From contig DAOWEE010000080.1 of NCBI GenBank assembly GCA_030638625.1, positions 1 to 11,695 on the forward strand: a stretch of 11,695 bases of DNA, in the 5' to 3' direction. The notes beneath the pieces are model-generated. The model searched no databases and was not told where the DNA came from. It worked only from the letters and a program-made list of their open reading frames with translations. Positions 6,889 through 11,695 of this stretch are shown piece by piece; position 1 is the stretch's first letter; every line of letters starts with the position of its first letter. Position numbers and translations under genes: made by a program. This stretch comes from Methanosarcinales archaeon (GTDB taxonomy: Archaea; Halobacteriota; Methanosarcinia; Methanosarcinales; Methanocomedenaceae).

Positions 6889-7200
6889 TCAATCGTATTC
6901 CCGCCAGGTTCGACCGCACTTGGTACACCTGAAGAATCTTGTTTCACTTTCATCGGCTGACCGCAATTGCCGCAGCCACCAGTACGCTTTGTCGTTGCCG
7001 CATTCTTCGCAAAAGACTTTTGAGGTAGGCAGGCCTGCTGCCTCGGCGCCTTCAATAACGGTAACCTCTCGCTCCTTGAATTCCTTTTTATCTACGACAT
7101 TGGCGCTTTTTGTTTTATCTTTTTCAAAGCCGCATTTCTTGCATTTCATCTTACCGCCGGACGGCATCATCATACTTTTACATTCGGGACAGAATTCCAT
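6889..7200 (-). CDS. tfs: Transcription factor S (TFIIS/RPB9-like)
   Basis: This is the archaeal RNA polymerase cleavage factor. It reactivates backtracked or arrested polymerase by stimulating transcript cleavage and so improves fidelity. The 103-residue product is of normal size. It has an N-terminal zinc ribbon with C4, C7, C20 and C23, a variable linker (about 25-60), and a C-terminal zinc ribbon with C64, C67, C92 and C95. Between the last two cysteine pairs the signature RSADESETRFF (80-90) carries the catalytic acidic pair D83-E84 that enters the polymerase funnel, so this is an active TFS rather than an inhibitory paralogue lacking those residues. GGAAG at 7210-7214 precedes the ATG by 9 bases. 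The gene is convergent to mfnA and divergent from the DUF1616 gene and is probably transcribed alone. Confidence 0.95.
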   Translation of the reverse strand: MEFCPECKSMMMPSGGKMKCKKCGFEKDKTKSANVVDKKEFKEREVTVIEGAEAAGLPTSKVFCEECGNDKAYWWLRQLRSADESETRFFRCTKCGRTWREYD

Positions 7201-7224
7201 ATTGTGTTACTTCCTGCTTTTATG

Positions 7225-7316
7225 GTTATAATTGTTTGCTTATTTCAATGTCAAGACACTGCTTAAGCATTCCGCATGCTGCTGCGTGGTATTGTCACAA
7301 TAATGTTTAAGTAGAT
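7225..7316. promoter_or_regulatory. Divergent promoter region with two palindromes
   Basis: The 140-base gap between the tfs and DUF1616 starts contains the perfect palindromes TGCTTAAGCA (7260-7269) and TATTGTCACAATA (7290-7302, central C). A TATA-like TTTAAGTA at 7306-7313 would start + strand RNA near 7335, next to ATG 7341 and in keeping with the missing ribosome binding site there. On the - strand AATTATAACC near 7223-7232 could serve tfs. The second palindrome sits where TFB would bind upstream of the + strand box and could be an operator. All roles are inferred. Confidence 0.35.
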
Positions 7317-7340
7317 TTGAATGATATTACCCCCTCAATA

Positions 7341-8228
7341 ATGTTTGATAGAAAAACCATTCCCTCTGACATTTTACTGGTTATAATTTTGGTCCTATTG
7401 ACTGTATTTTTCATCCTGATTCCACCTCTTAGCAATACCTGGGCCCGCATTGTACTGGGTCTTCCCATGGTGCTGTTCCTGCCTGGATATGCGCTGATTG
7501 CGGCACTGTTTCCACACAGGGATGACCTGGACGGGATAGAGCGCACAGCCTTGAGTTTCGGGTTGAGCATTGCAGTGGTGCCGCTGTTGGGACTGGGCCT
7601 GAATTATACGCCGTGGGGTATCAGGCTGGTGCCTATATTGATTACCTTATCCTTTTTTACGCTGGGGATGTGCGTTATAGCTGTGTACAGGCGCAGCGAA
7701 CTGCCCAAAGGCGAGGCATTCTCGGTCCCTTTCAGGGCGGCACTCCACTCCATGAGCCAGGAGGTGTTTGCGCATGAGCAGTCCCGCCTGGACAGGATAC
7801 TGACCATAATACTGGTGTTGTCCATACTGGCATCGGTGACGATGCTGGTGTATGTTATCGTCACGCCAAAGCAGGGTGAGAAGTTTACTGAATTCTATAT
7901 AATGGGGCCTGGGGGAATGGCTGATGATTACCCAACCCGGTTCAACCTCAGCGAAAGCGGTACTGTGATTGTGGGTGTGGTGAACCATGAATATGCTTCT
8001 GTGGAGTACACGTTGGATATAGCGCTGGACAATGAATCAATATATCCCGGACAGCAGTTAGTGCTGGCGCATAACCAGACCTGGGAGGAATTTGTGACCT
8101 TTACGCCGACAAAGGTGGGGCAGGATATGAAGTTGCAGTTTTTGCTGTATAAAGATGGGAACTATTCGGCGTCGTACCGGGACCTGCATTTGTGGATTGA
8201 TGTTATGGGTGGGGTAAATGGAAGCTGA
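7341..8228 (+). CDS. DUF1616 domain membrane protein
   Basis: This is a membrane protein of unknown biochemical role with a DUF1616 domain, recognised by the block LGLPMVLFLPGYAL followed by ALFPHRDDLDGIER and ALSFGLSIAVVPLLGLGLNY. The 295-residue product has about five membrane segments: residues 11-30, 38-57, 70-89, 96-116 and 153-174. A C-terminal domain of about 120 residues follows, probably outside the cell. That domain holds five N-glycosylation sequons (N202, N231, N245, N274, N293) and looks like a beta-sandwich with alternating hydrophobic strands. The start at 7341 is chosen because the family's N-terminus begins here. An in-frame TTG at 7317 would add eight residues, and neither start has a clear ribosome binding site. 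The end overlaps the CPBP protease gene by 11 bases. DUF1616 proteins often occur near surface glycan and S-layer genes; a direct role is not shown here. Confidence 0.85.
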   Translation: MFDRKTIPSDILLVIILVLLTVFFILIPPLSNTWARIVLGLPMVLFLPGYALIAALFPHRDDLDGIERTALSFGLSIAVVPLLGLGLNYTPWGIRLVPILITLSFFTLGMCVIAVYRRSELPKGEAFSVPFRAALHSMSQEVFAHEQSRLDRILTIILVLSILASVTMLVYVIVTPKQGEKFTEFYIMGPGGMADDYPTRFNLSESGTVIVGVVNHEYASVEYTLDIALDNESIYPGQQLVLAHNQTWEEFVTFTPTKVGQDMKLQFLLYKDGNYSASYRDLHLWIDVMGGVNGS

Positions 8229-9036
8229 AGCGGAGCACCTGGAGGCTCCCGGACATGAGGAGATGCCAGCATATAAGTATCAGGTCACGTTGACGCTGTG
8301 CTTTATAGTGCTGGCTGAACTGTTGTTGTATTCGGGGAGGATGAAGTCTGCGGTATGGGTGCATGTGCTGGTATTGATAGGTCTGGGTGTGGCCACCATG
8401 CGGTTAAGCGAGAGCGATGTGTACAGGCCACTGCAGGCATTGATGCTGCTGCCGCTGTTAAGGCTGGTCAACATTTCCATGCCTGTTTTCTATGAGATGA
8501 CGCTGTATTCGTATGTTTTTATTTATGCACCCCTCATCATCCCGGTGTACCTGGTGGCTGTGCACCAAAAGTTCACTACAGCACAGATAGGATTAATCAA
8601 AGGTAACCTGAAATTTATAATCCCATTTTCAATTTTGGTAGCTTTTGTCATAGCAGAGGGGGAGTATTATATCATCCAACCGGGCTACCTGATTCCTGAC
8701 CTGTCCTTGTGGAATGTGTTGAAACTCTACATCGTTATGGTACTGTTCATAGGACTTGTGGAGGAATTGATTTTCAGGTCAATTGTGCAGACCAGGCTGG
8801 AGGAGACTTTTGGCATGTTCTACGGTTTGATGGTAACCAGTGTAATGTTCGGTATTATGCACTCGGGTTATGGTACTGTTTATGAGATGCTGTTCACCAG
8901 CCTGGCAGGGCTTTTAATAGGGTACCTGTTCCAGGTAACCCGGAGCCTGCCGCTGATAGCCCTGACGCACGGAATGGTGAATGTGTTCCTGTTCGGCGTG
9001 ATACCTCATCTGGGGCCGGGGCTGGGACTGTTGTAG
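8218..9036 (+). CDS. CPBP family intramembrane metalloprotease
   Basis: This is an integral membrane protease of the CPBP (CAAX protease and bacteriocin-processing, formerly Abi) family, related to eukaryotic Rce1. The 272-residue product has around eight hydrophobic segments after a short acidic N-terminus. All three catalytic motifs are present: EELIFR at 182-187 (glutamates E182 and E183), FGIMH at 211-215 (H215), and HGMVN at 251-255 (H251 and N255). An active enzyme is therefore likely. The start at 8218 lies inside the end of the DUF1616 gene (11-base overlap), preceded by a G-rich stretch resembling GGTG. An alternative start at 8263 has GAGGAG directly against it, too close to be ideal. 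The overlap suggests translational coupling, so the DUF1616 protein is a possible partner or substrate. The actual substrate is unknown. Confidence 0.9.
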   Translation: MEAEAEHLEAPGHEEMPAYKYQVTLTLCFIVLAELLLYSGRMKSAVWVHVLVLIGLGVATMRLSESDVYRPLQALMLLPLLRLVNISMPVFYEMTLYSYVFIYAPLIIPVYLVAVHQKFTTAQIGLIKGNLKFIIPFSILVAFVIAEGEYYIIQPGYLIPDLSLWNVLKLYIVMVLFIGLVEELIFRSIVQTRLEETFGMFYGLMVTSVMFGIMHSGYGTVYEMLFTSLAGLLIGYLFQVTRSLPLIALTHGMVNVFLFGVIPHLGPGLGLL

Positions 9037-9066
9037 GAAAATGTGGGATTAGCAAGCCGATAGAAA

Positions 9067-9075
9067 TTAATATCT
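9067..9075 (+). promoter_or_regulatory. Putative promoter of the MNT/HEPN pair
   Basis: The A/T-rich gap after the CPBP gene contains the TATA-like TTAATATCT. It would place the transcription start near 9093, before the ribosome binding site and ATG 9109 but after the in-frame ATG at 9076. This agrees with the later start. Weak evidence. Confidence 0.25.
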
Positions 9076-9098
9076 ATGAAATATTCTATAAGTTTAAA

Positions 9099-9105
9099 AG
9101 GTGAT
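9099..9105 (+). promoter_or_regulatory. Ribosome binding site deciding the MNT start
   Basis: AGGTGAT, a good match to the anti-Shine-Dalgarno complement, lies just before ATG 9109 and inside the frame opened by ATG 9076. It favours 9109 as the start. Confidence 0.6.
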
Positions 9106-9108
9106 TCT

Positions 9109-9516
9109 ATGAAGGGGCCGGAAATGAATGCAACTGTAAAGCAGAAAGTATCTGATGTCTGCAAGAGCATCATGGATATGGGAGGGGATAAGGTAGGATT
9201 TATAATCTTATATGGCTCTGCTGCAAAAGGGAAAATGTCCGGTCTGTCAGATATCGATATTGCTGTTTTTTATAAAGGCGATAAGGGGGAGAGATTTCAA
9301 TTCAGGATGAAAATTCTCGGCAGGGTCAGTGATATATTTGATATCCAGACTTTCCAGGACCTGCCGCTCTATATCCAGATGGATATAATGTCAACTGGTG
9401 ATATTATCTATTACAGGGACCACGCAGAATTATTTGATATAAACATGAAAACGATCCGGGAATATGAAGATTTTAAACCTCACCTTGATTTATACTATTC
9501 CGGTCTGGGTGTGTAA
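9109..9516 (+). CDS. mntA: MNT-domain nucleotidyltransferase antitoxin (MntA-like)
   Basis: This is a minimal nucleotidyltransferase of the DNA polymerase beta superfamily, expected to be the antitoxin of an MntA/HepT module. In studied systems MntA transfers AMP groups to a tyrosine of the HEPN toxin and silences its RNase. The 135-residue product shows the exact GSX10DXD signature: G36-S37, then D48-I-D50. A third carboxylate is probably D78 in the strand around SDIFDIQTF. Catalytic activity is therefore likely. The start at 9109 follows AGGTGAT, while 9076 would add eleven residues with no ribosome binding site. The HEPN gene begins two bases after the stop. Both genes are visibly richer in A and T than the flanking protease and epimerase genes, which suggests acquisition as an accessory module. 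Confidence 0.85.
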   Translation: MKGPEMNATVKQKVSDVCKSIMDMGGDKVGFIILYGSAAKGKMSGLSDIDIAVFYKGDKGERFQFRMKILGRVSDIFDIQTFQDLPLYIQMDIMSTGDIIYYRDHAELFDINMKTIREYEDFKPHLDLYYSGLGV

Positions 9517-9518
9517 GA

Positions 9519-9968
9519 ATGGAAGAGTTTGATAAAAACCGCATAATCTCAAAACTGGATGAGATGATGAAATATACTAAAGAATTGCAGGGAATGTTGC
9601 CTGATAAGGAAGAATATCTGGAGGATTTAATCAGGAGGAGGGCTTGTGAAAAAACAGTGGAAGTGGCCATCGAATCACTGATAGATGTCTCAGCAATGGT
9701 CATCTCGGCACAGAGACTTGGTTTACCTGCTAATGAGGATAATATATTTGACATACTGGTCAAAGCAACTGTTCTGAATAAGGAACAAGGTGAAAGGTTG
9801 AAAGACCTTAAAGGATTCAGGAATATCCTGATTCACAGATATGCACATATTGATGATGAGATTGTTCATTTTAATCTGAGTAATCATCTGGATGATTTTG
9901 TTGAGTTTTTCAATGCAATAAGTTTATACTTGAAAGGGATGAGGCCATCCGAATCTCCTCAAAATTAA
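9519..9968 (+). CDS. hepT: HEPN-domain RNase toxin (HepT-like, DUF86)
   Basis: This is an all-helical HEPN ribonuclease, the expected toxin partner of the preceding nucleotidyltransferase. The 149-residue product carries the HepT motif RX4HXY as R101, H106 and Y108 (RNILIHRY). The N-terminal helix has the family's IISKLDEMMKYTKELQ (9-24), and a RACEKTVEVAIESLIDV helix (41-57) packs the fold. The intact Arg and His imply a working RNase active site. Y108 is the residue position that MntA AMPylates in the studied Shewanella system. The gene starts two bases after the mntA stop, so the two are co-translated. The RNA target is not predictable from sequence, and roles in phage defence or in stabilising the region are both possible. 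A role as a simple accessory pair without toxicity cannot be excluded. Confidence 0.88.
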   Translation: MEEFDKNRIISKLDEMMKYTKELQGMLPDKEEYLEDLIRRRACEKTVEVAIESLIDVSAMVISAQRLGLPANEDNIFDILVKATVLNKEQGERLKDLKGFRNILIHRYAHIDDEIVHFNLSNHLDDFVEFFNAISLYLKGMRPSESPQN

Positions 9969-9987
9969 GTATTTTAGGTGAAAAAAT

Positions 9988-10884
9988 ATGGAAATACTTG
10001 TTACAGGAGGCGCAGGCTTTATCGGCTCACATATAGCTGAACATTTTTCATTGGCAGGTCATGATGTAACTGTGCTTGACAACCTCTCAACCGGTTACCT
10101 GCACAATATACAGGAGAATGCCAGTATCACGTTCATTGAAGGAGACATCTGTAACCCGGAAGTTGTTGAAAAAGCAGTTTACGGAACGGATTATGTGTTC
10201 CATATGGCTGCAATGGTATCGGTTCCATTGAGCTGCCAGCACCCGGCAAAAGCGTTTCGGATAAATACACTGGGCACGCTGAATGTGTTGCAGTCCTCAC
10301 AGGCTGCAGGCGTGGAGAAGGTGGTCATTGCATCATCGGCGGCGGTGTATGGCAATAACCCGGTCCTGCCCAAGCGGGAGGATATGCTGCCCGAACCCGC
10401 ATCGCCTTATGCCATTTCAAAGCTGGATTGTGAGTATCTGGCCCGGATGTTCAATGGGGAGGGGCTTCGCACTACGTGCCTGCGGTATTTCAATGTGTAC
10501 GGGCCGCGGCAGGACCCGGGTTCGGCCTATGCGGCAGCTATCCCTATTTTTATATCCAGGGCGCAGGCGGACGAGGCACTGGTGATTTACGGGGATGGTG
10601 AGCAGACAAGGGATTTCGTGCATGTGTCAGATGTGGTGCAGGCCAATGTTGCAGCTATGGAGCATGGGGATGGCGGTGTGTTCAATGTGGCTACGGGGCG
10701 CAGTGTGAGCATTACTGAACTGGCCCGGACCGTGCTTGAGATTACTGGCAGCAGTGCGGGTATTGTGTACCAGCCGGAGAGGGCAGGGGATATTAAACAT
10801 TCCAGGGCCGATGTGAGCAGGATTTCCGGGTGGTGGCGCAGTGAAGTGGAGCTGGGGGACGGGTTGGGGAGTATTGTGCGTTAG
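9988..10884 (+). CDS. NAD-dependent nucleotide-sugar epimerase (GalE/WbpP type)
   Basis: This is an extended short-chain dehydrogenase/reductase that epimerises a UDP-sugar at C4, supplying precursors for surface glycans or protein glycosylation. The 298-residue product has the NAD-binding GGAGFIG at 7-13, the adenosine-ribose aspartate D31, the catalytic S117 in SSAAVYG, and Y141/K145 in YAISK. The substrate-side motif RYFNVYGPRQDP (166-177) is typical of the UDP-GlcNAc/UDP-GalNAc 4-epimerase branch. The exact sugar is not certain, and dTDP-glucose dehydratase is less likely. AGGTGA at 9976-9981 supports the start. The C-terminus after HSRADVSRIS is a little shorter than usual and the stop sits against an ABC transporter remnant, so the 3' end may have been reshaped by a rearrangement. 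No sugar-transferase genes are visible beside it. Confidence 0.9.
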   Translation: MEILVTGGAGFIGSHIAEHFSLAGHDVTVLDNLSTGYLHNIQENASITFIEGDICNPEVVEKAVYGTDYVFHMAAMVSVPLSCQHPAKAFRINTLGTLNVLQSSQAAGVEKVVIASSAAVYGNNPVLPKREDMLPEPASPYAISKLDCEYLARMFNGEGLRTTCLRYFNVYGPRQDPGSAYAAAIPIFISRAQADEALVIYGDGEQTRDFVHVSDVVQANVAAMEHGDGGVFNVATGRSVSITELARTVLEITGSSAGIVYQPERAGDIKHSRADVSRISGWWRSEVELGDGLGSIVR

Positions 10885-11009
10885 GGAATGAACAGCTGGC
10901 TGATATCCTGGTCTTTTAATAGTATCCTGCCTTTCGATGGTACATCCAGGCACCCGATTAAGTTAATCATTGTTGATTTCCCGCTCCCTGATGCACCGAT
11001 AATGGCAAC
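10881..11009 (-). pseudogene. Remnant of a MacB/LolD-type ABC transporter ATPase
   Basis: Read on the - strand, this stretch encodes 42 residues beginning VAIIGASGSGKST. That is a complete Walker A with the preceding beta strand. It is followed by INLIGCLDVPSKGRILL and KDQDISQL, closely matching the start of ATP-binding subunits of the MacB/LolD group, which normally have about 220 residues. The match stops after DISQL, and three further codons lead to a TAA that overlaps the epimerase stop. Upstream, an in-frame TGA lies at 11025-11027 and the usual 30 or so N-terminal residues are missing. The Q-loop, signature and Walker B are absent. There is no frameshift or stop inside the surviving piece, so the truncation may be recent. 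It cannot encode a working transporter. Confidence 0.8.
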
Positions 11010-11045
11010 CCTCCAAGAATTAAGTCAATATAATGATGTCGATTT

Positions 11046-11083
11046 ATAAAAAAAAGACGAAAAAGGATGATTATACCATCCTT
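11046..11083 (-). terminator. Hairpin plus T-tract terminator of the secreted-protein gene
   Basis: AAGGATG (11063-11069) and CATCCTT (11077-11083) form a 7-base-pair stem with a 7-base loop that overlaps the stop codon region. On the - strand it is followed by TTTTTCGTC and a run of eight T (11046-11064). T-rich tracts terminate archaeal transcription; the stem may add to this. It would isolate the secreted-protein gene from the ABC remnant. Confidence 0.65.
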
Positions 11084-11559
11084 CCGCTTCCAAATTGTCC
11101 AGACATTTTATTGTGTCCAAATCCGCCGAATATGCCAAGCTGTTCTCTAAGCTCTTCTACTGTTTCGGAATCTCCGTCCAGCTTTGCCTGATGAAGCTGA
11201 ACAAGTGTTTCGAAGTCATCCTCATTCTGGATATTTGATAGCATAGGCCAGTCCTTTGCTGCGACTTTAAATGCTTCATAGTCTCCAGCTTCTATAGCCA
11301 GTTTCTTGTCTTCTCTTAGCTCTCGCATTTCAGCCCTTGCTTCATGCCTTGCTACACGCTCGTTGAAGTTTTCCTCACTCATTCGGTCTTCCTTCGCTGC
11401 TTTCCAGGCATCGTAGTCTTTTGCATCAATGGCATTCATCATATTTTCCCTGTTTTCAGGGTCCATTCCAAAGAATTTTCCTCCGTATGCTGATGCCGCT
11501 CCAATTGAAAGGACAAGCATCATCACCGCCATGATACTTAATATGTTAATTCTGTTCAA
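11071..11559 (-). CDS. Small secreted protein with two degenerate repeats, function unknown
   Basis: I do not recognise a named family with certainty. The 162-residue product has a clear signal peptide (positive N-terminus, hydrophobic 7-20, likely cut after ASA at about 24). A highly charged helical body follows. Two related units are visible: AIDAKDYDAWKAAKED near 43-58 and AIEAGDYEAFKVAAKD near 88-103. Each is followed by an E/N-rich stretch (SEENFNERVARHEA and NEDDFETLVQLHQA) and a helix. Similar DY-x-AW/F repeat proteins occur as uncharacterised secreted proteins in methanogens and in candidate-phyla bacteria. The tail is rich in Gly with His and Met. Start TTG 11559 is chosen because GAGGTG lies 6 bases upstream and the frame then opens with a canonical signal peptide. 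The frame stays open further upstream to a TTG at 11604 that has no useful context. It is followed by its own terminator. Confidence 0.75.
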   Translation of the reverse strand: MNRINILSIMAVMMLVLSIGAASAYGGKFFGMDPENRENMMNAIDAKDYDAWKAAKEDRMSEENFNERVARHEARAEMRELREDKKLAIEAGDYEAFKVAAKDWPMLSNIQNEDDFETLVQLHQAKLDGDSETVEELREQLGIFGGFGHNKMSGQFGSGRMV

Positions 11560-11565
11560 TTTTAA

Positions 11566-11571
11566 CACCTC
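11566..11571 (-). promoter_or_regulatory. Ribosome binding site deciding the TTG start of the secreted protein
   Basis: GAGGTG on the - strand ends 6 bases before TTG 11559. A stronger-looking AGGAGG at 11590-11595 is too far from this start (about 30 bases) and from the GTG at 11568 (about 20 bases) to serve either. Confidence 0.6.
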
Positions 11572-11593
11572 AATTGCTATAATGTCAAACCTC

Positions 11594-11601
11594 CTTATAA
11601 G
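11594..11601 (-). promoter_or_regulatory. Putative TATA box of the secreted-protein gene
   Basis: CTTATAAG on the - strand would place the transcription start near 11571, leaving a very short leader that still includes GAGGTG. It overlaps the AGGAGG noted nearby. The remaining bases up to 11695 are A/T rich, with other TATA-like stretches but no coding signal that I can support. Confidence 0.35.
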
Positions 11602-11695
11602 CAAAAAGAAGGCGAAATGTACACTTTACGTCCACCTTTTTTATTTATGTTCAGAAAGAATAGTAGTATAATATGCCACCCTTTCATCTCATCGA

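Noticed and set aside
7110..7310. Short + strand frame across the tfs start region
   Set aside because: It is antisense to tfs and covers the promoter region; no coding support.
10627..10953. Open frame on the - strand overlapping the epimerase end
   Set aside because: It is out of frame with the ABC transporter remnant and its translation has no recognisable features; it is a shadow of the epimerase.
1..11695. tRNA, rRNA, CRISPR array or insertion sequence
   Set aside because: I looked for clover-leaf-like segments, regularly spaced repeats and transposase motifs and saw none.

Overview
The window looks like a chromosomal segment of a methanogenic or methane-oxidising euryarchaeon, most likely a relative of Methanosarcinales/ANME. 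This rests on archaeal information-processing genes (RadA recombinase, transcription factor S, two-domain Cdc48 ATPase), a methanofuran-pathway decarboxylase (MfnA), a DUF1616 membrane protein of the type common in methanogens, TATA-like promoter elements and Shine-Dalgarno sites matching GGAGGTGAT. No rRNA, tRNA, CRISPR array or insertion sequence was seen. Genes are packed tightly and no gene-free stretch exceeds about 190 bases.

Left part (1-4324): radA and an archaeal phosphoglycolate phosphatase are translationally coupled on the + strand. They converge on a - strand operon of a Cdc48/VCP-like AAA ATPase followed 19 bases later by a small PRC-barrel protein. The ATPase starts at TTG and lies back to back with larC across an A/T-rich intergenic region that holds a TATA-like element readable in both directions.

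Middle (4432-7200): larC (nickel-pincer cofactor synthesis, one uninterrupted frame) is followed by mfnA (tyrosine/aspartate decarboxylase for methanofuran or beta-alanine). The gene for transcription factor S converges on mfnA from the - strand.

Right part (7341-11695) is more accessory. A DUF1616 membrane protein overlaps a CPBP-family intramembrane protease. They are followed by an A/T-richer MNT nucleotidyltransferase/HEPN ribonuclease toxin-antitoxin pair and a GalE/WbpP-type nucleotide-sugar epimerase. Immediately against the epimerase stop lies a short - strand remnant of a MacB/LolD-type ABC transporter ATPase, carrying Walker A but cut at both ends. The window closes with a - strand gene for a small secreted protein built from two degenerate repeats, with a hairpin plus T-tract terminator behind it and a likely TTG start.

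The points most worth a second look are the direct repeats flanking a TATA-like box before radA, the Cdc48/PRC-barrel operon (possible link to archaeal cell division), the DUF1616/CPBP pair, the MNT/HEPN module, the ABC transporter fragment marking a recombination junction, and the secreted two-repeat protein. I did not find a clear case of an entirely new multi-gene system; these are the best candidates.
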